DNA of 64,000 bases, from positions 114,764,687 to 114,828,686 of the forward strand of contig CM066732.1 in NCBI GenBank assembly GCA_033961575.1, written 5' to 3'. The position numbers were made by a program, and so were the translations under genes. This stretch comes from Aselliscus stoliczkanus. Taxonomy: Eukaryota; Chordata; Mammalia; Chiroptera; Hipposideridae. Below the pieces are notes generated by a model. It saw only the letters and a program-made list of their open reading frames with translations, had not been told where the DNA came from and searched no databases. Shown here in pieces: positions 23,362 to 36,800 of the stretch; position 1 is the first letter of the stretch; every line of letters starts with the position of its first letter.

Positions 23362-26300
23362 CACACAAACATTTTTAATTGGGAGACAGCATGTTTTTCT
23401 AGGACTCATTACCTCCAAGTCAAGTAGTTGTTTTAATCTAGTTGTGGAGGCACCTCAGTGGCCCATGTGGGGATCAAACCGGTAACCTTGGTGTTATGAG
23501 CACTACGCTCTAACCAACTACCTCAATGTCCTGATATTTAAGTTTTAAAAAGATCAAGCCTGGGGCCGGCTGAGTGGCGCGGTGGTTAAGCGCTGGCTTG
23601 GGAAGCCAGAGGCCCTGGTTCGGTCCCACATATGAAGGCCAGTGACACTGCCCTCAAAAAAAAAAAAGATCAAGTGTGTATACAGTAATTTTTGTAAGAG
23701 ATTCCTATCTGAGAATTTATTTATACACCTGCACCCAACTACTAAAAGTAGCGATTTTCTGGGAAGCAGGATGGATGATAAGTCAAAGAGAAAAGAGAAA
23801 AAAACCCTGCCTGTTTCTTTCCATAAATGCAGACCTCTAATAACTAATACTTACGAAGCACTTAGCATATGCCAAGTGCTGTTCCAAGTAGCTTTCATGT
23901 ACTAAGCTCATTTAATCCTCATAAAAACCCTAAGCAGTCGATGTTATTACCATTCCGTTATACAGATAAGGAAACAGAGGCAAGGGAGCTCATGTCACTT
24001 TAAGGCCATCAGTAAGTGACTGAACCAGTTGAGGTGGAGAGCAAAGTCCAGTCTGGGAGGATCCTGGGACACAAGGAGACTCGAAGAATCCCTGCTTTTA
24101 GGTCACCATCCCGAGGTGCCAGACCCCGGGGTCCCCTGCCATCCACACCTCTTGATTGCCTCACCCTCTTTTCAAAGGAGAGGATTCTACCAAGAGGATC
24201 AGAAGGTGAAGAAAGACGGCCTCGTGCCGACACCACGGGATGCGCCATCTCCAGCCTCTGCCTGCGGGTCCCTGGCTCAGGCTGGGCTGCTGGCACAGGG
24301 CATGCAGTCGGGGAGTGCCGCCAGGGTAGAGAAAGGAAGAAGTGCTTTTCATCTCCTCGTCTCTTAGCTGCTACCTTCTTTCCAAGTCACCTCCTTGTCC
24401 CCAGACACAGAAAAACTTTTCTGTTGGTCCTCAGGGTTCAGAATAATCCCCTTAAAATCAACACTGTCCACTTTATTTAGGCATTTTCAGCCTACACTTC
24501 TTGGGCAGCATCGTCAGGGGGGTAAGGCCTGGCTCTTGGAAGGAAAAGAGAAAGTGCTACCACTTAGAAAATGCTTTCATGCCTATGACTGAATTTGGTC
24601 CTAACAGCATGTTTTACCGTTGAGGACATAGTTTCCAGAGAGCTCGAGAAGGAGGGACAGAATTAGTTACTATGTGGGCCAATATCATGTCATTAGTCTG
24701 CCTCCCCAGCAATGCCACTATCCTTTGAGGTGGGCTTCGTCCCCTTCCCTGGGAGGCCAGAAGACAGGTACTCACACACGTCCAGCCTCAGAGAGGACTT
24801 GGGTAGGGAAACTAGACAATAATGATATTAAATAACAACCATGGTAGCTGGCATTTCTATAGCCCTCCCTCTGTGCAACCCTACAAAATAGGTATGATTA
24901 TCACCATTCCACAAAGAAACTGAGACACAGAGAGGTTAAGTAACTTCCCCAAGGTCACACTGGTGTGAAAAGAAAACAAAGAGCCAGGATTTGGACCAAG
25001 GCAGCTGGACTGGAGTTGAACCACCACAGGGTGTGGGGAAGGTGGGAGGAAGCTAGAAAGGAGAACAGGGGCAGCACACAGCCCTCAGGGGCAGGTAGCA
25101 GCGCACCACTCCCAGCAAACTAGGGGGGCCGCCCTGAGCAGGGCAGAGGCGCCTTTCCTTATCAACTGGACACACCGTCCCTGGCTCCCAACCTCTGCCT
25201 TGCCGCTGTCATGGCCTAGCATCTCGGAGCACACAGGGCAGAGCCTCTCACTCGATCTAGTCTAACCCTCTCATTTTACAGATGAGGACACGGAGGCCCA
25301 GAGGTGAAGCCACTTGCCAAAGATCAGGTAGCTAGCTGGGGACAGAGCTGGGATCAGAGGCGAGGAGCCCAGCAAGGCCTCGAAAAGACCCTGCAGCTAA
25401 ATTCCCGATTGGCCAGGAGCGCAGTGTAACAGCCCGCCTCACAGGTCAGATTCATGACCACCATTCCATGACCACCACAGAACTGGGTTTGTGGTAAAAA
25501 CGCAAACATTTCCCTCCAGGGGGAGATCTCTACCACCTTCCTACCCTCATCAGCTTCCTAGCAGGCTGTGGTGTGCAACTAGGGAACAGCACCCAGTGGA
25601 ACCATGCTTCTGCCCTCAGTACACTCCAAAGTTGCCATGGCCAGGGAGAATTCCCCAGCACGGGGAAACGGTTTGCTAGGGTGGTAGCCCTGGAATCAGA
25701 AACTCCTACCTCAGAACTGGGCAACCCAGGTGTCACAAAGCCCTTCAGGGGACCTGAGATGGACAGGAACTTCGACCTCAGCCAGAGCACTAGACTCCTC
25801 CCACCTCAGCTTCTAGTTCCTGCGAACTCTCCCTTCCTGGCTTCTCATTTCCTTTTCCTCCTCACCCCCTTCTACTGCCCCGGCCAAGTCCAGGTGACCT
25901 CTGTTCTCTCCGTCTCAACAGCACAGCATGCCCTGGCTAGGTCACACTTCCCCACTGATCAGAGGCCAAGGTAGGCTGGCCATAGCTGCTCAGCCCTGCT
26001 GCGCTAACTGGCAGTGCCCTGCCACTGCCTCATAGGAACAGGCCGGTATCCGACCACCTGCTTGTCTGCCTCTGGGGCACCTGGCGCAGCCCTCAGTGAG
26101 CACAGAGCCCTCCTGGTCCAGCTCCGCCCCCTCCGCCCGGCGACTCTCTCCCAGAGGTGCCGGCTCCCTCTTTCCAACCCCAGCCCAGGTTCACCAGGCA
26201 GAGCATCAGGCTTTATGAAAACAGGAGCAGTCACTGAGCACTTAGGGTGTGTGTCCCAAGCTCAGGTCTAGCTCCTCTCATATTTACATTTAATTCTCAC

Positions 26301-29300
26301 AACAACCCCGAGGCAGGTAATATTATTCACCACCTCCAGATAAGTGAAAAACATCAAGGCACAGACATCTTTAAAGCTTTCTCAAGTTCACAGAGACAGG
26401 AGGAGGCAGAGGCAGGCGGCCTGGCTCGAGACCACACTCGAGCTGGGATTTGAATCGTGGCTGTTGCCACAGGCAGAAGGAAGTACAGTGCGCAGGTGTT
26501 CAGGGGCTAGGGGGACCACGGCGGGGTTCCTCTCAGCTCTCTGCCTCGTATGCTCGATGCAGCCTCACAGCTTATCTTCTCCCTCCCCTCCATCAGAACC
26601 CAAACTCGAAGGGTACTGTCACGGGAGACGGCAGTCCTGCTCTAGCAAGACCTGAGTGGCCGGGAGGCCAGGTAGGTACCAAGTCTGCCAACTTGGAGCC
26701 TTCCTGCTTTCCCTCCCTGCTGCTCCCCCCGAGGGAGCGCTTACCTGAGCATGTAGGGCAGCAGCAGCAGCAGCAGTGGCAGCTGGGTAGGTGAATGCAG
26801 CATGTGAGATGGCTGGGGTCAGCTCTGTGGTGTACAGAGGGTATGGGGCCCAAGCCTCTGGGGACGTGGGGATCAGAGCAGCCCCCATCAGGTCATCTAC
26901 AAAGGGAGACAACAGCCCCCATCATCAGAACACTAGTTTTTCCCTTCTGCTACCCCACTCTAAACAGAGAAGGGGACCCAGCACGTGATTGAAGCATAAG
27001 CTTTCCACTCAGGCCAGCCAGACTCCCCTCAAAACCCCCAAGACCACGGAAAGAAGCCGTGTTAACTTGGCCTGGCATGGTGAGCATCTTTCCTGCTTTG
27101 AGAAACTCTCAGATGGGCTTCCACAGAAATCGGGGAAGGCTTCAGGGACGTCGGGCGTGGCTGACAGTGCAGGAGCTGGGTCTAAGTTCCAGCAAAGGCT
27201 GCAGGGGCAGCGAAAAGAGTGGAACCCACAGAGATAGGTGGCTGTGGGTGGAAGAAGCCTCCTGGAAAGAGGACAGGTAAGCAGGCAGGACTCATTCCCT
27301 TAATGAGAATTTCAATGTCTGCTCACTGTATTTAATTCCACTGGGCCTCCAGCTCAGGCCAAGTACAAGGGCAGCAGACGTCAGCTCTGGGCGCTACTCA
27401 CAGGGGTCCCGTGCAATGAAGTGTGCTCCTAGGGCGGGGTGAGCGCTGGTGGGATTTGGTGTAGCCATTAGCTTGTTCTTGGCCATCTTGGTGTTGGCTT
27501 TGGCAAACTCTAGCCTCAGGGTCTGTGGGTTCTCGGGATCAAAGCGAATACCCTATACCAGAAGGAAAGAAGCGAGAGAGGTTTACTTTGTAGGACCCAG
27601 ACTGTCCACTGCAGTGGGTACGAAAGGGCCCCAGAAATGACCTTGCCTGAAAGACTCAGCCACATGGGGCCAAAACAGAGGACATGCTGCTAGGGCCTTC
27701 TGTGTTTGGCCAAGACAGAGTAGCCAAGGACTCTGCCCCGGGGCGGCTGGGAAATAAGGCACGTCTGTGGGCCCTTCCTTCGGGTGTGGAGTGAGGGATG
27801 GGTTGCAGAAGACAGAACATGGACACCCGCTGCCTGGAGGTCTGAGGGTCAGACAAAGACCTGTTCTCCATCTACTCACATTCAACGCATTCTTGGCCGC
27901 TTCTGCTCCTGCCCGGCTGTCAAAGATCACAAAACCAACAGGCTAGTAGGAAAAAGAGAGAACACCCTTGCGTCTCTTCCAACATTCCACCTCCCTCTCA
28001 AAACAAAACAACCAAAAGCAGCTCTTGCCCACTTCCTCCCCATGTTCAGCTGGAACCAAGTCAAGCTTTATCCCACTGCACTAAACATCACCCTTTCAGT
28101 AAAAGTCTTTCATTTTAAAGGCATGCAGGTAATTAAATTCCAATGTTTCCTCCAAGAAGAAAGGCAACTCCAATATATCAAGTGCATGGGATTCAATCAA
28201 GGGCAACAGGTTGAAAATTCTCCAACTTCATTTTGCCAAAAGGCCGCCAGCCTCCAGGCATCGGGGACCAGAGCACAGCCACCACTTCTGTGGTCCTCTG
28301 CCTCGTTTCAGGCTGTGGCTTCTCAAGAGCCAGAGAGGGAGGACCAGGAGGTGAGTGGTAAGAAGAGGGGACCTTAAGAAGACCACTGTTTCATCAGCCC
28401 AAGACAGAAATGGGATGGCAGGGAGCAGGTTGCAGCTGCCAAATGCCTCAGGATGGAGAACAAGGCAACAGGCTTAGTTGCAAGGTCAGCAGTAGGTCTG
28501 GGAGGAAGAAACACTTTGGAGAGAAATTACCTGTCTCGATGTGAGCTTGATGAGGGACCCTTCATACCCCTGCAGAGAGAGATGGTCATTAACGTTAGGG
28601 GGAGGTCACAGCCTTTGCTGTGCTGCCCCAGCCCTCCCTCCCCAGTGCTTGCCTGTATCATTCCCATACACCACTGCTGGGCACCTTGGGCCCTGTGTTC
28701 TGTATCACATGGTCTAGCACATGGGTGGACATCATGCGAGAGCGGTCATCATTTCATGCGTAAATTCCCGTCTGCTCCACTAGCTTGTAATCCGGACACA
28801 CAGACCTTACCTTTTTTTTTTTTATGAGGGCAGTGTCACTGGCCCTCATATGTGGGACCCGAACCGGGGCCACAGGCTTCCCAAGCCAGTGCTTAACCAC
28901 CGCGCCACTCAGCCAGCCCCCAGACCTTACCTTTTTGTAAGTTTTCTCATCTGCAAACTGAAATGGCCACACTGAATCTCAAAGATTACTTCTAGGCAAA
29001 AATCTATTGAGATTCTCTACGTCTCCCTTTTACAGATGAGGAAATGGAGGCTCAGAAGGGCTAAGCAATCGACAGACAGCCACATGTGAATTAGAACCAG
29101 GACGGAGAGCCAGATCTGCCATCAGTTTCTAACTCATCTGCCCTGTGTCTTCCTGCTGCCCACTCCAGGGCAGAGATTCATTCTTGATGTTTCTCCTCCA
29201 TCCTAGGCTCTGCCCATGGGTGGCTGGGTCCTGCCTGACTCACCTTGAATGGCCGGAAGAGCAGGTAGAGTTCTCTGGGTTTAATGTCCACAGGGAGGCC

Positions 29301-30803
29301 ACTGACGAACAGTGTCCGGACCTGGGGACAGAGAGCACAGGGGTCAGGGTGAGTTCCTCAGGAAGCAACTGGAATCCTTGCAGGGTTTAGGGAGGAATTC
29401 AGTGTTTCCTGGGCCTCCTTTACAGACCGAGGCACATGAATGCTCAAGAGCTTCCTAGCATTTAACTTTTCAAAGCCCTTCCTGGACACTTTCCTTTCTC
29501 TAGATTTATCCTGCAGGTGTCACTCAACAAGCAGCCGCTGAGCACCTCTGTGCCAGACTGTCTGCTGTCAACCACAAGAACAGAGAGAGCCCTGTTTAAT
29601 AACACACAGGATTATTAAAGAACCCCTCTGATATCTGAAGCAAGCTATGGAGTCTTACCCACTAAAATGCACAAATTAAAATGTATATATTTTTCAGCAG
29701 CTCCTCATGGACCCCAGGTTGACAGGCTCTATCTGGTCTAGGGGAGAGGCAAAGATGTAAATGGAACATACATCCTATGCCACGTGTTGGAGCCACACTT
29801 TCACACCCATCTCCTACTGCCTCTGATGCCACATGTAGGCTCTTCAATGGCAGGGAATGTGTTCTATTCTTGCCTTTATGCCCAGCTCCTAGTGTGGTGC
29901 TGGTATTAAATGTTTCCCAAACAAGGAAGCTGGGTAAGAAGTCAGAGATGGAACAATTACACTGGGTTTTGAAGCATGAGTAGGATCTCACCAGCTTCAA
30001 GTGAAGCAGATGATGCTGTAAGTTACAAGCCTTGCCCTCAACATGGTTACAAGTTGGTGGTAAGGCCAGGTCTAGACACCAGATGTCCATCCTGTGACTC
30101 CAGCCAAACCTGAACTGCATGTGACGTCCATGAGAGGGTTGACAGAAACACTTTCCTAATTCATCCCTAGTTCAACGTTGCTGACATCCAATGCTAAACT
30201 TGCAAGCCCAGGTCAGCCAATACTTATAGTGGGGAAAGAAAGATTTTCCATAGTTTAGATCCATTAAAAATCCATCTTAGGGCTGGCCGAGTGGCGCGGT
30301 GGTTAAAAGCTGGCTTGGGACGCCAGCAGCCCCAGTTCAGGTCCCACATATGAAGGTCAGTGCCACTGCGCTCAAAAAAAAAAAAAAAAAAAAAAAAAAA
30401 TCCAACTTATAACTAGAGCTTCTGGAGTGATGAAAACTCCAGGTGAGTGGAGCTTCCCTACATACTTGACTCCTATTCTGAGCCCTATCTCCTACCACTA
30501 TGCTAAACAGAGATCTTCTCAATTCATCACTGCGAATTAAAAAAAAAAAAAAGTTCGCATGCCTCCACCCACCCCATCACCTGACCATTCCTGAAAGCAT
30601 TTAGATGCCCTACAGTTGGCTACATCCTCTTCTCCAGAGGTACCAAATAATTCCCCCCCTGCTCTAGTGATGGCCTACTGAACCCAGGCAACAGCCTTTT
30701 TAGAGACAAAATGGCTTGCATGAGGAACCAGGAGCATCCAGTCAAAGTTACACCCACCACACACCCAATACCGCCTGCCCCTCCCTCCCTCCCTCCCTCC
30801 CTC

Positions 30804-30890
<87 letters not shown>

Positions 30891-33800
30891 CAACGACAGA
30901 GCCAGGAATGACAAAGCAAACCAGCATGGATAGCTAACCAGTGTCACCACCCCTACCCCCACAAGAAATGACTCCCAGCCCGTGGCTGATAAGAAATGGG
31001 TAAGGACAAGCTTCTTTCCTCACATGAGTTTTTGCCAAGAAGCATCTCCTTGCCATTTAGGGAGCATCTCCCCCCCCCCCCCGCTTTTTTTGGGGGCAGT
31101 GTCACTGGCCCTCATCTATGGGACCCGAACTGGGGCCGCTGGCTTCCCAAGCCAGCACTTAACCACCGCGCCACTCAGCAGCCCCCCCCCCCCCCCCCGT
31201 CCCCGTCCCCGCATATCTCCCTTTTAGTTCCACTTTTCCCTGTTAGTCATGCCTTTCCCTAACCAGACACGCCTCCGCTCCTAGGCCTGGGATGAAGGTT
31301 TTATACACGTCAGAGCCCCTGGCTGCTCTGTGACCCTGTACACAACAGGGTTCAAGCGCTGCCCTCTTCCCAGAAGCACCTGGGAGAAAGTGGACAGCTA
31401 AGTCTCCAGGGTGGGCTCAACAGAGCCCCTGGGCTCCAGAGGGCCACCATCCTCCACAGGCTCTGCCCTTTGATGGAAGGGCCTTTCATTTCCATGTAAA
31501 TCTCCAAATAGGAGTGACTGGCTCAGGTCACACAGCTTTTCTTTAAAGGCAGCAGACCTGGGACTAAAAATCCATGTCTCCCACCTACTCTTTGGGGCTG
31601 GTGGAGACGACACTTGCTTCCGGGTGGACCTTGGTCTCTACTTCTCCCTCCCGCCTGGGATGGCAGGACATGGTCCAGGTCAAAGGTACAGAGCCAGAGC
31701 TGCCCCACAGAAACCTCTGCCTCAGTTCTCCCCAGGGGCCACCCAGTTCACCAGAGCTAATTTTAAACCATTCCTCAAACGGCTCCTTTCTGGCCAGACC
31801 TCCCCAGAGGCCTCCTTAAATGGCAAGTTCTCAGCACAAAGTTTCCTGCTTGGGTGGGGGGAGGGGAGTGAATATAGGGGATCTTTCCCTAATTCCCAGC
31901 ACAGATCCTTGTTTCCAGCCTTCCCTCTGGGCCAGATGTTTCCAGCCTTTTCCTCTGGTTTCTATCTTTTTAGGTTCTGAAGTGTTCAAAAGGCTACAAT
32001 ATCGCTCCCAGGCTGTTCCTGGCCACCTCTCAGGACACCAGCCCAGGCAGTGAGGGGTTGGACGGTAGGTCCCTGTCTGCCAGGTGAAGTCACAGAAAGC
32101 CTCACCAGACTGCTTTCTCTCCCTGGTTTTTACTTGAGTCTAGCCACTCCAGCAGATGGCAGGCACCCTGCCTGGCCCCTGGTGCAGACAGAGAAACTGA
32201 GGTGCAGAAAGAGCTCATGCAGCTTAGCTCACCAAGGAACAGGTGAGCTAAGACCCAGGCAAGACCCAGGCACCCTGCCTCAGCCATCTCTTCCACCAGC
32301 AATCCATCCGACTGTGGGGACAGAGGGAGAGTACCTGGGTGCCCTGGTTGGCCTCATGGGTAGAGGTAAAGTGTTACTAGACGCCCCTTCAGTAGCCAGG
32401 CACTTCCCTAGGCACTTGTTTAGGATGACAGCAAAGCTAGAGTGACAGGGGCAGAACTTGATGAAACTCACAAACCAGGATTGGGGGGAAGCATGAGCTT
32501 AACACGCTGGTCAGCTACATGCTGAGAGGACAAGATGTTCTAGAACCTAAGGCAGCTGCTCGTGCTGCCCCTCAGCCCGCCCCGTCCTTTTTCCTTAACT
32601 GAAGGGCAGCCATCCTTCAGGTCCCTCTCCTTCCTCACTCCCCTTTCCTTGCTCTGAAGTCAAACAGGGGCCACCGCCTTATACTGTTCCTATCCGCCTA
32701 ACCTTCCCCCCTCCCCTGGACTCTACAGCACACCAGAGAGGGGAGCCAAGTCTCAAAACTTTCTCGTCCTCCAGGGCCTAGAGTCAGGCCTCAGCCACTT
32801 GATCTCGCTGTCTCTATAGACTTCAGTCCCTCCACAGCGACTCCCGGCCAGACCGATGTGGCCCCGTGCAGTAGGGATGCTATAGATAGGAAAGGTGACA
32901 GGCTTTAGTTAGGCCACAGTCTGTACCCCAGCTTCAGGCTTGGCACGGGGGAAGGTGCTTCATCTCTCCGAATCTCATGTTCTTTGTCTGTACAACATGG
33001 ATCCCATCCATCTCCAGGATGAAGACTACTTTACTCCATGCCCAGCACATAGGAGGATCAATGCATGTTTGCTTAGGGCTCCTGGAATCACAGCATTTAC
33101 CTGCACAAAAGCCTCACCTGTTAGGTACCATGAGCCATTTATAATATTTCTAAGTGCCCAGTGAGGCTGGGTCAGATCTGGGTCAGTGTAGACCTGGCAA
33201 CATGGGTGAGACGATCTTAGGCGGTCACTGGATTCTCTAGTTTTCCTCTTTCCTGGGAGGTAACGTCCAAGGGGGAAGGCACCATGGAGATCAAATCAAA
33301 TCAGCTAGTCCAACACTCTCATTTATGAGGAATAGGCTCAGAACAGGAAGATGACAAGGCAAGCTGGTGGCACAGCCAGGACCCTATAGGGATGGCAGGG
33401 ACAAACATGCAGTTACCTCTCCAAGGCCTGGCCAACTCATCCTATGTCCCAGGCCAGCATTCGAGACCACTCCTTCCATGCCACTTGCTGGTGCCAACCT
33501 CCTGGCAACAGGGCCCAACATTTCTTAAAGAGGTGGGTGCAGACAAGGATTCAGACACCAACAGCTAGCTGGTTATGCCAAGATGGAAAGATCAACCTAA
33601 AAACCCATATGTTGTTGATTCCACAAATTTATTATGAGAATTCAACACAAAAATGTTTTCAGTGTTTGAAGAAAACCTAAGGGGTGGTTCCCACAATCCT
33701 AGGCTGCCAGCAGTCACTACGCTTTTTTACCTGGCCCTTCTCCCTCCATACACCCACCCTCTTCTCCAGCCATTTCCAGACAAGCCAAGGGATTATCTCC

Positions 33801-36800
33801 TTCCTGTCCTAAAACATGGAAAGCAAGCCCGACCCCGTTAAAATGGTCATCTTCATGGCAAGTACAAGCAGATGGTGCCCGACCATGGCCATGTCCTTAG
33901 CACAGTTGGAAGATATGTTTGGAATAGGGGAGAGCGGACATTGGGGGAGAAATGGAGAATGGATTCTCCATCCTTAGAAGTCAGTGCAAGAAGAAATATG
34001 TCGAGGAACGCACTGGAAGCACCAAATTCAATACGGACTAGGAACTTGGTGTCCCCATACAGGACATCCCAGACATGGCTCCGTGGCCTTCGTGGCAGCC
34101 AGGAGCAGACTCAGCCCCGCTAGCCGTCCCAACCAGGACCAGGCCTGCCTGGGAGAACCAACTGGCCTTTTGGCACAACGTGGGTCCCCCCTCCAGCAAG
34201 GCTTTGGGAGCTCCTCGGGCAGCTCTTCCCCTGGGCAAGTCCTGCTGCCTGTCTTTCCTGAAGTTGCTGGGGGGCAGGGGCTGTGTGTGTGTGGGGGGGA
34301 GTCCAGCCCTTCTGCTTAGTCCATAGGCTATATCACCGGTTGGCAGACTTCCTGGGGTTGTCTAGGTCTTCGCTGTGTGTTCCTGGGCTCTTTCCCTCCA
34401 ACTGGTGCTGGACCCAGCGTGTCTGAGGGCTCCTCACCTCCTCTACCAGGGACCCCTGAATCTCACTCCCCCTCCAGGGCAGGGGCAGAGAAGGGCAGCG
34501 CCTGAGAGGCACAGAAAGCAGTGGTCCCCCATCTTCAGCCTTATTCTTGAGGCCCTAGGGTTGGGGATGCCTCCTCCCATAAGACAGGTTTAGAAGGAGC
34601 CTCTCAATCCCACTTTCTAATCCCAGCATAACAGAGGGCCCTGGCTCCTTCAGAACAGGAGGGGGAAAACTGCCGGCCATCGGCCAGGTTTTCCTCCCCC
34701 TCTGCAGTCCTCCCCAGCCCAGAGGTAGGAGCTTACTTTTTACAGAGAAAAGAGAAGTAGGAAAGAAGGGGCTCTGACAAACTCATTCACATCTATGTGT
34801 CAGTGATGTTCCTCCATCAGATAAACTGAAATCTGTTTAAAGATCTTCACACACACAAAAAACCCCAAAATCAAACAAAAGCCTTCAGGAGCAAGTGATA
34901 GTGACACCCAAGGCGTCAGCCTCATGGCACAACTTCAGGCTTCTGTGGAAAAGGCTTCCCGGCAAGACGCTGATCAACCTTTTCTATCAGCCCAGGAGGG
35001 CATCCCTCTTTGCTCTGGACACTCCCATAGGCAGACCTGTCAGTCAGGTGCCCCCACGCCAGGCCAGCTTCCTTAACAGTGACTGTTCAGAGGTCTCCCT
35101 CCTCCCCATGGCATACACGGGGCCCAGCTCACAGGGGGCTCTGCAGGAATTAAGGGGAGCGGGCTGGCAGGGAAGGAGGAGGGGTGGGTGCGCTCTATAG
35201 AAGAAAGCAGCTGAGCAAAGCCTCTGTGTGGAACAGGACTGGGAGCAGGGTCAGCAGGGGCTACGGGGCCCTTGCTCCCTGGTGAAGAGGACTCCCACAC
35301 TCAGTCGGAAGCCAGGCTGGGGTCTGGCCACTGCCCTCACCAGGAGTGCCCTCCTCTGCAGGGGAAGGGTCAGGCCCAATGCTTGGCTCCTACTTGTCCC
35401 AACCATTTGACACAGGAGATCTCCTTCGTTCTGGGCATTAAACACTCATCTTCTCCGTTATGGACCGCAGCTGGGTGCTATGGCCTTGGGGAGAGGCTCC
35501 GTAAGTACCGGCTTTTATTAGAGATGAAAAGGGTAAACACTGCTTTCAAAAACCATGGTATACCCATGGATATCAAACCCTCAGCCACAGCCTTCTTCAG
35601 GCCCCCAGCCTGACCATCTCCCAAGACAGCAGCCTAGACCTCAGGGGCCACCTGCCGGGACCTCTCTTCACAAAGGCAGGAAAACATAAGGGCCACTCCC
35701 CACCCTTGCTCCACCCCACACCCAAAGAAATTCCACGGGTCCATCAGGAACACTCTTCCTCGTAAGACAGACTCCTGCATTTTAGGCAAATCCCTGCCTC
35801 ACAAGGCTGGGGCTCAGGGCAAGACACCCCCAGGAAAACCTGACTCCAGGCAATAGAAACATCCTACCAAAGAGATCCAGATGATATTTGAAAACTGTTC
35901 TTTGCAACAATCCCTTCCCATCTCTGAAAGTTAGTTACAATTCAGTCCGGAAAGGAAAAACTGTTTCAACTGTCCACTCCATCAAAATGTTCAAGTAATG
36001 CGCTTGCTTCAAATCCCCGCCTACTGGTTGCTTAGTATAAGCTCTCCTGGTGTCATCTGGATGGAAAACACCACTTAGGGAAGGTGGGGGGGAATCCAAA
36101 AAGGGAAAAACAAGCCTCTCCTAAGTCCCTCCCACATCCTTCCCCAGCTCCCAGCCCTCAGCAGCAACCTAAATGCAGAATATTTGAGCTGGAAGAAACC
36201 TTATTTTCAGATGAAGAAACCAAGGCCCTGGGGCCCCACGAGTTGTTCGTGGTTAGAGGGCATGTCAGGAGCAGCCCCTGCATCTCCAGATGTTTATGAG
36301 TCAAAGGTCTTTTGCAGGCCCCGATCTCACACCACCAACCCACTTACTTACACCTCGGGGGAGGTAAGCCCAGGAACAGGTAGGTAGCCTTCAGCTCCTG
36401 AGCTAAGAGGGTAGAAATTGCCGCTCACCAAAGGATGATTGGCGGGATGATCCCATGGTTAGTCCCTAAACAGAGTTAGATATAGGGAAGTCAAAGGGAA
36501 GACGAGACAGACTGCCAACTCCCAGCTACCTTGTTAGCCTTGTGCCCCACTGATTGTGGCGGGGAAGGCTAGAGAGGGTTCCTTGCACACCTTGGACAGG
36601 ACAGCTGGGCACATATAGCCCCAGGAAGCCTGAGCCCCCCACCAGCCAGACCATGAGGGCTTATGAGCTGCAGCCTGCATTATATACAGCTTAGGGCTTT
36701 CTTGATCTAGAGAGACTGAAGATCCTTTTCAACCTGTACCAGCAGCCATCATCACACCCAACTCTCTGCTCTGGCTTCTCCAAGGGGAAGAGGCCCCACA

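Noticed and set aside
27784..28377. 197-codon plus-strand frame across RBPMS2 exon 4
   Set aside because: It is antisense to a confirmed coding exon and its introns. No homology is recognisable.
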